From: Metarhizium brunneum
Taxonomy: Eukaryota > Ascomycota > Sordariomycetes > Hypocreales > Clavicipitaceae
NCBI RefSeq assembly: GCF_013426205.1
Contig: NC_089425.1
Span: forward strand, 310,001-374,000
Length of the DNA: 64,000 nt
Direction of reading: 5' to 3'
The notes below the pieces were generated by a model. That model was given only the letters and a program-made list of their open reading frames with translations. It did no database searches and was not told where the DNA came from. Every line of letters begins with the position of its first letter. Position 1 is the first letter of the stretch. A program made the translations under genes and the position numbers. Below, piece after piece: positions 45,757 through 56,995 of this stretch.

Positions 45757-45860
45757 TAAGCGTGCTGACGCCAGATGCATTTAAGGCCACGAATCATCAT
45801 TTGCACGCGGAAATATCTGTCAAGGAACAGGGAAGCAACCCCCACGTGAGCACACCATGC
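45757..45860 (+). repeat. diverged direct repeat, copy 1
   Basis: Shares the order GCGTGCTGACGCC, GCCACG.ATCATCA, TATCTGTCAAGG, CAGGG and CCACGT with 46107-46210. Many differences between the copies are transitions. Confidence 0.6.
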
Positions 45861-46106
45861 TGCCGAGTCAAAATGGGATAAATTTAAGGGTTCAAATGAT
45901 CGTCAGCGGCCCCAAGGGCCTTGCAGGGGTCCCCAACCAGCTATAAAAGCCTGGGGTTAAATTTGCAGGAATTTTTGTCAAGCAACTCAGACTTTTCATC
46001 ATCAAAAGAACCGTCAATCGAGGCCCTGAAACGACTCACAAATTATCGTCATTTCCATCACGTAAAATTGCTAAAAACTCAAAAATTGTTTGAGGGTAAG
46101 ACGGAG

Positions 46107-46210
46107 GCATACGCGTGCTGACGCCGAATGCGTACGAAGCCACGTATCATCACAGGTACATGTAACTATCTGTCAAGGCGCAGGGCAAAAAAACCACGTC
46201 AGCGCATCTT
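46107..46210 (+). repeat. diverged direct repeat, copy 2
   Basis: Second copy of the roughly 100 bp repeat at 45757-45860, 350 bp downstream in the same orientation. Confidence 0.6.
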
Positions 46211-47134
46211 ACGCAAACTTCCGAATATTCATGCTTATTTTGTGGCTGTTCGTCGGGCGATCCCAGACTCTCTACCTCTCCGCGCGCCCGCCAATTCTGC
46301 GTCGCTCAAAGTGACTGAACACAATCAAACAAGAGTCGACTCCAATGGCAAAGGGTCAGCAGACCTCCCAGTTATGGAAGTGGCAAGGATATTATCATGC
46401 AACTAAGCCTCTCTGCGGCTGATCGACACCACGCCCGAGCATCCGGTTCCAGATCAGTGGCTTGGTTTGCCCTTTGCAACTTGACGGCAGAGAACGAGGA
46501 CAGTGTTGTCCCTCCCTGAGGATGGTGTGTTGAAAAATCGTACGCTGTCAATGGCCCGGAGTCTGTTTTGCGGAATCTCGGTGATTTCCATGTCGCTTAT
46601 ATGCCGAATGTAACCATGGAGATTATGAACAGTCATGCACCAACCAAGACCACGTCGCCCCAAAAACATGCACAAGGCATGCAAAACCTTGTATCCCATC
46701 AAATTGCAGCAGAGGTGGTCGTCGTAAGATTATCCCTTGACGTAGCGTGTGAGGCGCAGCAACTGTATTTGAGCGTACAAGTCGGCATGATTTCTATATC
46801 ATGGGTTTGGGTTTTGTCTGCATGTGTTGTGGCCGGGATACCAAGCCATCCACGATGACGACATGCACCGGCGTGTCCGTCCCGTCGCGCTAGCCATGTA
46901 ACCAAACTTGATTACCCGGCCAGGATGGCTGGTTGACATGGGGTTCGGTAGTTGAGGCTTGTTTCATCTCATAAAGATGTTGGGAACCAATGAAATGCGC
47001 TGCCTCGTCTGAAAGGAACATTACTAACTCGGAGCAAGCGTTTACATCAGTCTGACAGCAGACTAATGGGGGACACTAGTAATCAAATTTATATGTAGAC
47101 GTTTTTCCACGCCACGTGGCTTTTGCGACTTCAG

Positions 47135-47384
47135 TGTTACACGGAAAAGGCCCAACAGATTGTGACGCCCAATAAAGGGGCTTCACCGATACGGGACTTA
47201 TTAGTTACACAGCTTGAACACGTGCCCGGGCCAGAGCTATAGGCCCGGGCGTTCCGTTTATGTATATAAGGCAGTTACCCTTCTCTTCCTCTCTTGTAGC
47301 ATCTCAAGACCTTAGAGACCCTTCGAGATTATTATTGAATTGAGCACCTTTGCTCCAAGCCTTCTATGTTGAACCCTTGTCACA
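47135..47384 (+). mobile_element. solo LTR (family A)
   Basis: A 250 bp element, TGTTACACGGAAAAGGCCCA at the start and CCCTTGTCACA at the end. It is flanked by a perfect 5 bp target-site duplication TTCAG (47130-47134 and 47385-47389). It has a TATA-like TATGTATATAAGG and is the same length as the copy at 33319. No internal coding region remains. Confidence 0.9.
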
Positions 47385-48718
47385 TTCAGAGTGTCAACTC
47401 TTTGGCAAGGCTCGACGTTTATTGGCCCATACCGGGTGAGATGCGACCGACGCGGACGTGGAAATTGTTGTGCAAAGTAGAGTGAAGAAGTAAAACATGA
47501 TGTCACGACACATAATTTGGGATATGCGAGGTTTATTTCGTTAGGAGAAATAAGTTAGGACTGTTATTTCTTTCCTGCCGCGGGCCCTCTCAGCAAATAA
47601 GGCACCATTGACCCAACTTGTTCACTCGCGCGACCGAATTCGATGCTGAGACAACAACGGACCAATTCAATGTGTGCGGTTTGATGCATCAAAGTAGTAC
47701 TGCCCGTGCTTACACCAGAAAGGAAACATGCTTGTTGACATTCGCAGTGTAGCCGCTCATTTTTCTGCTCCTGCATGCATTGCATACGTGGCCTCCAAGT
47801 TCGCACTGGGAGGGCTATTGTAAACACTGGCTAGAGGGATCGATGTACTCTGAAGCAAGATTATTGTTGTCAGTAACCTTGTATCCGACTTTATATACCC
47901 TTAAACCACATATCAGCGCCGATGACGAAACTCCAGCCGGAGAGCTCCTTCAGCCTCAGGTATACGCAAATGGAAAGCAGAGAGGAAACCTAATCAAAGG
48001 TACGGAAGCTGCTCTGAATATGTCCATCGGCACCGCGAATCATGTATTTGACAGAACTGTAGACTGGCAAGTTCTCAGACTCATCATGGGGTAGGATGCC
48101 GTAAAAGTTGGAAAGCACAAGATCGGATTCCTTCCGAGGGGTCTTGCCAAGACTATTGACGTCGTTTTGGATTTAGATATTCAGGGAATCGAGTTTTGGC
48201 ATCGATAACATAAACTTGGTTCGAAAACAATACTCGCATCTAGTTTGTACGAAAGGGATGACTGTCCCAGAGACATCGTTTTTCTGCCAATATCAACACC
48301 AAGAGCCGTGGTAGTAAAAGCGGCTCGAATATTGTACAAACAGCAGTGTATATTATATTAGATGCATTACCCACAGGTGCTTCGGTACAGTCGGCAGCAA
48401 TATCCATGCTGCGCTGACCTGGCTAGCGACGTGGCTTTCCGGAACCTCTACTTTGACTCGATTCATAGCAACTGAGCCAAAGAATACACAATCAAAAGAT
48501 ACAAATCGGGTGGAACCATTGAATTGAGAGGTTATCAAAGATTCTGACTATCAGAGAATTGCGAGTGAGAAGCCAGAAATCTAAGAGATGCTCAAGACTT
48601 GACAAATATACGGGGAGCTTTGCCACCGGGAAAAAGAGAGTCAACCGTCTCTCCAGCTTTTACAAAGTCTCCACCTATCTTCTATCTTCATAATCATCTC
48701 GCTACAGCTATTCTTAAT
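47385..48718. other. intergenic, no gene seen
   Basis: Only short ORFs. No recognisable coding content up to the 3' end of the maleylacetate reductase gene. Confidence 0.45.
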
Positions 48719-49810
48719 TTACTCATTGCACAAGTCTGCCTTGGCAGTTTCTCCAGCCCAAGCTCGTCGAATCAGTTCGCGAATCCATTGTTTCTCCAGT
48801 GGACGCGGGTTCGGGTACTGATTACCCGCGGCAATCTCGGTCGCCTTTTCGATATCGCCCTCCTCCATGCCCAAGTCCTTGAGTGCCCGCGGCACCCCCA
48901 GCTCTTGCAGCAACAGCTCCAGACCGCGTAGAGCGTCTCCATTGCTTCCGGGGAAAACAGTAGCCAACTTGGCCATCTGCTCCGGGATGGCAGGCGCGTT
49001 ATACGACAGCGCATGCGGCAGCACGACGGTGTGTGTCTCTGCATGGGGGAGTGTAAACGACCCCCCGAGCACATGGCACAGCTTATGGTGAAGCCCCATG
49101 GATGAGCTCCCCAGGACAGCGCCGCAAAGCCAAGCGCCGTAAAGAGCCTCCTCCCTTGGCGCCTGGGATTCCGGGCTGCGGACAATCTGTGGCAACGCCG
49201 CTGCCAGCGCCTTGATGCCCTCGAGCGCAAGCATCGAAGTGATGGGGTTGGCATTCGTCGCGTAGAGCGCCTCTACGGCGTGGGCAATGGCGTTGATTCC
49301 AGAAGTACTACAGATGGCGGGCGGCAGCGTCATGGTAAAGTCTGCGTCGTAGATGACGACTGCGGGCAGAATCTTGGGATCCGACCGCGTCGTCTTCTTG
49401 CCATTTTGCGTCTCGCCGAGAATGGGCGTCATTTCCGAGCCCGAGTACGTCGTGGGTATGCTGATATGGGGTACTCCTGTGCGAATGGAGACGGCTTTGC
49501 CTAGGCCGACTACTGAGCCGCCGCCAATGGAAACCACGCAGTCGGCGGCGACGGAGGCGAGAAAGGCGGTTGCTTCTTCCGTCACAGAGGTCGGCGTGTG
49601 CGCTTTTGCGTGGGGGAAAGTGCCGGCTATAGTGATGGCGGCGGCTTGGATGATGTCAGACAGCTGATTTGAGAAGTTGCTCTTCCCGGGCGTTGCGAGG
49701 AGAAGGGGTCGAGAAACATTGAGACGCTGAATCTCAGCGGGGAGTTTCTTGACAGAGCCGGAGCCAAAGATGACTCGGCTTGGAAGGACGTTGTACTCGA
49801 ATTCCTTCAT
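48719..49810 (-). CDS. maleylacetate reductase
   Basis: Single exon, 363 aa from the ATG at 49810 (MKEFEYNVLPSRVIFGSGS), the usual start of the family. An in-frame ATG at 49930 would add 40 residues rich in Arg/His/Ala that could be a targeting sequence, so the start is uncertain. It is an iron-containing-alcohol-dehydrogenase fold protein. The NAD(P)-binding part has SIGGGSVVGLGKA, PTTYSGSEMTPI and DPKILPAVVIYD. The second domain has NAIAHAVEALYA and GLHHKLCHVLGGSF.LPHAETH, with the metal-site His residues. Maleylacetate reductase reduces maleylacetate to 3-oxoadipate with NAD(P)H, the step after hydroxyquinol ring cleavage. It shares a divergent promoter with the dioxygenase at 50297. Confidence 0.9.
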   Translation of the reverse strand: MKEFEYNVLPSRVIFGSGSVKKLPAEIQRLNVSRPLLLATPGKSNFSNQLSDIIQAAAITIAGTFPHAKAHTPTSVTEEATAFLASVAADCVVSIGGGSVVGLGKAVSIRTGVPHISIPTTYSGSEMTPILGETQNGKKTTRSDPKILPAVVIYDADFTMTLPPAICSTSGINAIAHAVEALYATNANPITSMLALEGIKALAAALPQIVRSPESQAPREEALYGAWLCGAVLGSSSMGLHHKLCHVLGGSFTLPHAETHTVVLPHALSYNAPAIPEQMAKLATVFPGSNGDALRGLELLLQELGVPRALKDLGMEEGDIEKATEIAAGNQYPNPRPLEKQWIRELIRRAWAGETAKADLCNE

Positions 49811-50296
49811 CTTGTTGGTGAAGTGTGCCGAGATCTGGAAGTGCGCTTGTCGAGTGTGAATGGGAAATGGAATCAAAGGCGCGAGTACGTGACGGCTGCG
49901 TCCGGCGCCGGCTAATGCATTCGGTAGCATCAAGTGTCTAATCAGTATATAAGCACATGATGCGCGATGACCGGGTGGAGTGGGAGAATCTGTTACTCGC
50001 TTTTGAGACGGCCTGACGCTTGATCAGCATACATACACGTGCATCGGAGCCCCATGGGGAGTCCGGATCGGAAGTTGGAAGCTGCTTCCGGAAGAGGCGG
50101 GGTTTCCGGAGAAGCCGGGCCCGGCACATGCCGAGCGTCTTGGTGCGGCCAATAGCAACTTGAATGATTAAAAGCAAGACGCCGCCCGGCTGCCGGCGCG
50201 CAGTCTTAAGCCCAGTTTCCGCCTCGAATGTAGAAGCGCGCCGCAAATTGAGACCAACCTACGTTATCCTATCCATTCAAACACACATTTCGCACC
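49811..50296. promoter_or_regulatory. divergent promoter of ring-cleavage genes with CGG-type motifs
   Basis: Between the maleylacetate reductase and hydroxyquinol dioxygenase start codons. It holds CGGAAGTTG (50069-50077), palindromic CTTCCGGAAG (50085-50094) and TTCCGGA (50104-50110), all within 45 bp. CGG half sites are what Zn2Cys6 regulators bind. The same CAACTTCCG-type word, or its complement, recurs in the other two intergenic regions of the cluster. Confidence 0.5.
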
Positions 50297-51381
50297 ATGG
50301 CCGCTCCTGTCAACTTGAAAGATCTTACCACCGACAACATCACGGAAAATGTCCACGCCATCAATTCGCAGTGTGGCAGTCTGCGGTTGAAATACATCCT
50401 AGAGCGGACGGTCGCACATCTGCACGAGCTCGCCAGGGAAACGAGACTGACCACAAACGAATGGATGGCAGCCATCCTCTTCCTAACGCAAGTTGGCCAG
50501 ATTTCATCAGACGTCAGACAGGTATGAAGGCTGCGCATCCACAATGAGACTCAAAGCTCACCTCTCGCCAGGAATTCATTCTACTATCAGACGTTCTGGG
50601 ACTGTCCCTTCTCGTGGATTCAATCGATCATCCCAAACCAAAGGGCAGCACCGAGGGCACGGTCCTGGGGCCCTTCCACACAGAAGAGGCCGAACACGCC
50701 AGCGCCGGAAGTCTCATATCGCATGACCCCGACGGCGAGCCCCTCCTCGTCCTCTGCACCCTCAAAGACACCGACGGAAACCCCATCTCGGGTGCCGAAA
50801 TCGACGTGTGGGAGACGGACTCGAAGGGCTTCTACGACGTGCAGTACGCAGAGAGGGGCGGGCCGGACGGCAGGGCCGTGCTGACGAGCGATGACCGGGG
50901 AAACTTTTGGTTCAAGGCCATTGTCCCGGTGCCGTACCCCATCCCGCACGACGGGCCGGTAGGGAAGCTCCTCAAGGTGCTGAATCGCCACCCCTACCGG
51001 CCGAGTCACATGCACTTCATGTTCAAGAAGGGCGGGTACGATCCTCTCATCACGTAAGTCCACGTATAAAGTAGCTTCATTGGGTGTCCACTGACATGCA
51101 TGTTCAGCGCGCTTTATCTCAAGGACGACCCGTATGAATGTACCGATGCCGTCTTTGGCGTCAAGGACTCGCTCGTAGTGGAGTTGAAGAAGGTTGAGGA
51201 TGAAGAAATAGCAAAAAAGTACGACGTCAAGCTGGGTTCTGCTCTGATTACCTATGACTTTGTCCTGGTCACGGATAAGGCTGCGGCCGCACTGCGCAGA
51301 CAAAAGGCGGAAGAAGCCCTGGCTGGTTTGGGGCGTACATTCAGATTCATTGACGACCTTCCTGTTCCTGATGTAGATTAG
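50297..51381 (+). CDS. hydroxyquinol 1,2-dioxygenase (intradiol ring cleavage)
   Basis: Exons 50297-50521, 50572-51053 and 51108-51381, 326 aa. Introns are GTATGA..GCCAG (50 bp) and GTAAGT..TTCAG (54 bp). The N-terminal helical dimerisation domain (to about residue 100) is followed by the beta-sandwich catalytic domain. Iron ligands can be placed at Tyr163 (in GFYDVQY), Tyr197 (VPYPIPHDGPVG), His221 and His223 (PSHMHF), in line with the numbering known for hydroxyquinol dioxygenases. The FYDVQY sequence and the maleylacetate reductase next door favour hydroxyquinol over catechol as substrate. The product, maleylacetate or 3-hydroxy-cis,cis-muconate, feeds the reductase. Cytosolic. Confidence 0.9.
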
Positions 51382-51428
51382 AACCATATATATTGTTTCA
51401 ATAAACATTAAAGCAATAGTTGACAATT

Positions 51429-51506
51429 TGTGACAAAGGTTCAGTAGCGGGCTTGGAGTCAATGGCTCAATTCATCTAATAATTGTCTTTGGTATTCAAT
51501 GTCCTT
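51429..51506 (-). mobile_element. LTR fragment (family A) in the dioxygenase 3' flank
   Basis: TGTGACAAAGGTTCAGTA..GGCTTGGAG..GGCTCAATTCA matches the left end of the reverse-oriented LTR at 33319 over about 78 bp, beginning 48 bp after the dioxygenase stop. The rest of the element is lost or unrecognisable. Confidence 0.65.
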
Positions 51507-51695
51507 GCACATGTGGTTGTTTTCAAGGCATAGATGACCAAAGAGCTCTGTTCATATACAAAGTCGGTGAGACCATTGTGCGCTAGATTTCGTAATTACA
51601 GCTCTCGTGTAAGATCCGTGACACGATCCAATCTATTTATTCAGTAAATATTTACAAGAACTACCACCATCACTCGACTAGCCCAACCAACTACC

Positions 51696-54317
51696 TTACA
51701 CCATCATCGAAATTAGATGAACGTCTAGCCCCTCCCCATACAAGCTATCGGACGGAAATGCCGCAAATTCCTGGTCCGACATATCCTTATCTGCTGCCGT
51801 GAAATCCCGCAGCAAGTTTGGATCTATAATAGACGCCAATAGCGCAGGGTCCTGTCCAGGAACAGCATGGGAAAACAAGGTCCTCGACAAATTGTTTCCC
51901 GGCTGATTCGCCATATAACTGACACCCAGCTGGCCCTGCGATTCGCCGTATTCTTGCTCAGAGTCAGCCACTTCCAACCGAGCAGATTGATCCGACCGGC
52001 TCTCGACACACGCCCGCGCCACCTCCAAGCCTTCTCGTATCAAATTCGCACTCCGTCGAGCCACAGCCGCTTCTTCCATGGACTCGAGAATATCCTGCGC
52101 CTTGATGACGTCGTCGAGAAGCTCGTCACCAGACACGCTAGTGTGGCCAAGCATGACAATGTATAGGACAATCATGCCAGCGTACAAGGTATACGTCGAG
52201 TTGTACCACCACGTCCGAAAGTAGTGCCGGTTGGTGTAGGCGTCGTACATGACGCGGATGGTGTCCCGCGCCGCGTCCAGACAAGAGCCCACGTGTCCCG
52301 ACAACTGTGCCCGCGTCCTGCTCACGGGGGCCTCTAGAAAAAGCCGATGAAGGACGATCCTGGCGTTCAAATACCGCAAGTGCAGGACGAGCTTCTGCTT
52401 TGCCGCCCACTCTGCTTCGCGGAAGGACAGCCGGCTGAAATCGAGGTACTCTGGTAGCCGGCCCTTCCAGTCCCCCAGGAGAGCATCGAGTTCCTTGGCA
52501 ACCGTAGACTTTTGCAGCAAAGTGAGGCCCTTTGAGTCGTAGTACAGTTCTTTCGAGATGCGTCTCAGAATAGCTGCAAAGTGAACCATTTCGTTAATCA
52601 TGGCCACGCTGCGGTTTTCGAATTCCGACTTGTTGGAGGCCGTGGATACTTGGTCCCGGATGCGAGGAAGGCTGATTTGGTAGTTTCGCGGCTTTCCAAG
52701 GCTGTCGCGGCGGCCGGCGCTGCAGCTCATGTCTATCTCGTGGGAATAGATGCACCACCAGGTTCGTCGCGCGGCCTTGTGGTCCTCGATGGAGCTGGGC
52801 ATGGATTCTCTGGCTATTCCAATGGCGAGGGCGGTGCGGACGGCGTGCCCGCAGTACATGTAGCAGGCGTGCGGCTTGAGAGAGTTTTGGCAGTACAGCG
52901 ACTTGATAAAGGTCAACATGGGATGCTCCGAAGACCGTGGCCGAAGAGTGACTCACCATTAGAAGAAGGGTTTGGGCGCTTTCTAAGGAGCAGACTTCAA
53001 ACATGTCTCCGAGCAAAGCCCTGGACTTTCGGAAATACTTTCTCGACAGTACCTGGCTGGAAGGGGCTGAGCTCGAGTCTTCACATTGTGTTGGCTGCTT
53101 GATACATGAGCTTGTATCTGGCTCAAAGTTCTGGGTTATGCTGGGGTCGGCGATGAGCGCCCCGACCGCTACCACGATGTTGTACAGGGCCAAGAAGTGC
53201 CTGAGGTCCTTGTTCGTTTCAAGTGGTGTCTGTACACCCCATATGACCTCCTCGCATCTTGCTGTAAACCCAATGGGATCAAGCATGGGGTGGATGTGAT
53301 GCAGATTGCTCATATATACACGGACGTATTCTCGCTCTAACCCCTTCTTAGCAGCCTGTAGAGGACTATCGGGGACGGGGTTTCCCTTGGTGGCGACGTG
53401 AGCAGACGACGGAAGATTGCTGGTGCCCTCTCTACTGGCGCCATGTTTGGGAGTGGATGTGTGGCCGTCATGGTGCATTAATTCCGTATGACTTTCGTTT
53501 CTAGTGTGGCCCGGAGCAGGAGGAGCCTCCGCAGAAACGCGTTGTTGATTTACTGCATCATGTGGTGTTTTTGGCCTCGACGGCGGCTCCAGCGATTCTT
53601 CATTTGAAAGAAGGTTGACAATGGAAACCGGTGACGGAGCAGTGAGACCAGGTCCCGAAACAATGCCTCCAGATGTCCATGGGCTACCCTGATCCCGAAA
53701 AGAGGACGGCTCGCTGGCCCTGCCGCTGGCGGGAGAGAGATACGACGTCTCTTTGAGGCCGCCAGAGTTGGGATGCCCAGGGAGATGCTGCTGAGCATAC
53801 GCAAAGAATTGATTGAGAAGCACAAAGTTAGACGACGTGCCGTAAAACTCGGTTCCGTGAGTGTGCTGGTTGACATGCCCTACTACATCGGCATTGTTCG
53901 ATGGTAGCGGTTGCTGCGCAAAGGCTTTGGCCGAAAATTAGCGAAATTTGGTCTCGGTCTGGTAGCTTTGTGAGAGGGAAGAGGCTTGAACTCACCTACA
54001 CGGTCTGATTCTTGAGAGTGTTCCAAGGTCTGGCTCCCCCTCGGCGGCTCATCTCTGTCATCTCGAGCAGACGGGAAGGTTGGCAAACGACGTTGCGGAC
54101 TTTCCGCGCTCGACAGGTCCAAACTTGGGGCTCGGCTATTTCTACTCCGATTATTTCGTCTTCGAAGTCCATACGTGCACTCCTCGAGGTGCTTGATGCA
54201 GTTGGCGCACGGCTGTCTCTGGTCACACCTGGCCTTCTTCGCACGACATCGCTGACATGCGTGCGACGCGCGCGGCAGGTTGCGCGGGCCGGGCAGAGGC
54301 GGATTTGGCTCATCCAT
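51696..54317 (-). CDS. Zn2Cys6 transcription factor, likely cluster regulator
   Basis: Exons 54317-54000, 53913-52957 and 52901-51696, 826 aa. Intron 2 is GTGAGT..TCAAG (55 bp). Intron 1 has two workable readings: GTAGGT..GCGCAG, used here, or GTGAGT..CCAAAG, which would change only a few residues. The zinc cluster CQRCRAKKARCDQRQPC..C..C lies at about residues 20-48. The fungal_trans region has VRVYMSNLHHIHPMLDP, AQTLLLM-SLYCQNSLKPH (across intron 2), CYMYCGHAVRTALAIGIARES and RTWWCIYSHEIDMSCSAGR. It lies between the ring-cleavage pair and the monooxygenase and is divergent from the latter. It is therefore the best candidate to control the cluster through the CAACTTCCG-type sites. Confidence 0.83.
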
Positions 54318-54853
54318 TCCAAGGACGTGATGATGCAGCAGAAGGCAGATGTCGACTGCATTCTTTCACGTGTGGCTGAATCCCGGTTGATAAGCCAGGA
54401 TGGCGAGGTGGCCGGAAATCTTCGGTCCTCTTGTGCCTCCAAGTTGGAGATGCGCCCACTCACTTCCCTGGCACTCCATTATGGAGCAATTTGTAATTCC
54501 CCCGCCTCCAAAAGAAGCTAGAGGACCATGACCGATGCAACAGCCCTTGATGACATTGGTTGACGTTTGGTGGCGTCAAGGTTTCATCCGGGGCCCCAAC
54601 TTCCGGCCGGATAAGTCGTCAAATATCCCAGCCGGAAGCCGGAAGTTGATGAAAGAACGGGCGGAAAGCGCAAGAATAGCTCTCTTTTTAAGTTTTCAAG
54701 TGAATTCTTCTTGTCATCGATTTTCCTTTGTTCTTTCTTCTATACTTTAACGACTCCGAATCCAATTCTCAGCCCGCCTTCAAAGTCTGATTTGCTCAAT
54801 TGCGAAACGGCGTCGAAGCCAGGCCTTGACGAGAATCACATCCAGTTCGCAGA
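54318..54853. promoter_or_regulatory. divergent promoter with 11 bp inverted repeat
   Basis: Shared upstream region of the regulator (minus) and the monooxygenase (plus). CAACTTCCGGC at 54597-54607 is the exact reverse complement of GCCGGAAGTTG at 54638-54648. Further CGG/CCG triplets lie between and beside them (CCGGCCGGATAAG, CAGCCGGAAG). The spacing of 30 bp between arms is long for one dimer, so two adjacent sites are more likely. Confidence 0.55.
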
Positions 54854-56995
54854 ATGCCCGTCTTCCAAGAAACTTCAACCGCCGCAAGAGATCTCAGAAT
54901 CTTGCCGTCGCGCGCTCCTCCACTGCCAAGACTTTCCCACAAGTGCGATGACAGTGCAAGCCCCGAGGGCAATCATGAGGTGGTAGTCATAGGTGTAAGC
55001 AACATACTTCCGACAAAACACTCGCATTGGCCACTTACAAACCGATACTAGGCTGGGCCGAGCGGTCTTTTTCTGACCCTGTTACTCGCCAGGTATGGCA
55101 TCACAGACTCTTCGCTTGTCTGCCTAGACTCCAAGCCGGGGACATTAAAGGCCGGCCAGGCAGACGGCCTGCAGCCCCGGACGTTGGAGGTGCTCCAGAG
55201 TCTCGGGATAGCGGACGAAATAATCAGCGAGGGGTGTCACATGGAGGAGGTGGCATTTTGGAACCCGGTGGAATCAGTCGCCAAGGGCATCGAGCGAACC
55301 AGCTTCGTCCCTGATGTCAGCGTGCCTGCGCGCTTCCCTTTCGAAGTCACCATTCACCAAGGGCGCATCGAACGTATCCTCCAAGAGAACCTGGATCTTT
55401 ATGCGCCGAACAACACAATCCGAAGGTCGCATCGCTTCCTCGAGTACACATTCGACGACAGCCAGCCCGACTTCCCAATCCTGGTCAAGTACGAATATGA
55501 CCTCGCGGATGGAACGACGCAACAGGGCACCCTTCGAACAAAGTACCTCGTAGGAGCAGACGGTGCCCGCTCACTTGTGCGAAAGTGCATGGGTCTTGAA
55601 CTGCAGGGCGAGACGACGGATCACATCTGGGGTGTGTGCGACTTTGTTGTAGACACCGACTTTCCCGACATTCGCAAACGGTGTGCGGTGCACTCGGACG
55701 CAGGCTCCGTCATGGTGATTCCTCGAGAGCGAATCGCGACTGGTGACTATCTTACTCGCCTCTACGTCCAGGTACCCGGCGAGGTGGCCCAGGATCGAGA
55801 CTGTGAAACGGACAAGAAATCAGCCGACAAGAAGAGACGTGGCGCCGTTACCTTGGAGTACATCTTTGAGCAGGCGCAGGCCGTTTTTGCACCATACAAA
55901 ATTAACATCAAGCAAGGCACAGAGCCCGACTGGTGGGCCGCATATCAGATCGGCCAGCGCATGACGCCCAAGTTCTCTGCCCGAGCCGACGATGGCGTGG
56001 ACAGAGTGTTCATCGTGGGAGACGGTACGTCGAACCCGTATACTCGATGTCTATGACAAATGCTGACTTGGAAAAGCTTGCCACACGCACAGTCCGAAAG
56101 CCGGGCAGGGCATGAACGTGTCCATGATGGACTCTTACAACCTGGCTTGGAAGCTTGCCCACAGCCTGCACGGGCTGACGCCTCGTGTGCCTTCTGGCGC
56201 AGCAGACGCCGTTCTAGAGACCTTTGAAGAAGAGCGGGTGGATATCGCTCGTCAGCTCATTGAGTTCGACACGCAGTTTTCTCACATGTTTTCCGGGCAG
56301 ATTGGCCCGGCGGACGCCGAAGCCGCGGGCCTGACGCACGACGAGTTTCTCCGCGTGTTCAGCGAAGGAAATGGCTTCACTAGCGGCTGCGGTCTTCACT
56401 ACAAACCCAACAGGCTTGTGAGGACACCTGTCGATACTGCCGGGGAGGTTTCCCAGGCGGATTCGCTCTGTGGCGCGTTGACGCCCGGCAGGCGGCTTCT
56501 CGATGTCCAGGTGAAGCGTTATGCCGATGCCAACACTCGACATCTTCAAGACGGTATGCTTTTTACGGGTTTCACTCGGCGCAGGATCGACATGAGCTGA
56601 CTTTACTTGTAGAAATGCCCTCAACGGGCCGCTACCATGTGCTTTTGTTTGCGAGCAACGACCTTCTTGACAAATATGGCGCTTCTCAATCAGCTATACT
56701 ATCGTCTATCGATATTATCCACAAGTTCCCGGCGGGCGCCATCAATCTCGTACTGCTCCATCCATTGACGGAGCGATTCGAGTGGGCTGATTTGCCTCCC
56801 AGCGTCAAGACATTTGCCGAGATGCGGACATATGGATTGGCCAAGAACGAGGATGCGTACAAGGTGTTTGGCGTGCCCAAGGATGAGGGAATTATTGCAG
56901 TAATCAGGCCTGACGGCTACGTTGGCATGCTGGCGCCTCTGTCGGATCCTAAACTGGTAGAGGATTATTTCCATGGTTGTTTAGTTAGCATTTAA
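54854..56995 (+). CDS. phenol 2-monooxygenase-type FAD hydroxylase
   Basis: Exons 54854-54994, 55052-56024, 56077-56553 and 56613-56995, 657 aa, matching class A aromatic hydroxylases with a C-terminal thioredoxin-like domain. Introns are GTAAGC..ACTAG, GTACGT..AAAAG and GTATGC..TGTAG; the first splits the FAD GxGxxG loop (VVVIG-AGPSGL). Also present are QADGLQPRTLEVLQSLG, the DG motif YLVGADGARSLVRKCMG (about 215) and [21 protein letters not shown] (from about 366, across intron 2). The last 125 residues form the thioredoxin-like domain (YHVLLFASNDLLDKYG..FAEMRTYGLAKNEDAYKVFG..VIRPDGYVGML). It likely ortho-hydroxylates a phenol or resorcinol-type compound to give the hydroxyquinol used by the dioxygenase. 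The exact substrate is inference. Confidence 0.88.

Larger units (their letters stand above)
45441..47134. other. intergenic with diverged direct repeat
   Basis: No gene supported. Holds the diverged repeat pair described separately and ends at the target-site duplication of the LTR at 47135. Confidence 0.5.

Noticed and set aside
48719..49933. TTG at 49933 as the maleylacetate reductase start
   Set aside because: Non-ATG starts are not expected here; the family start aligns with the ATG at 49810, with 49930 as a weaker option.
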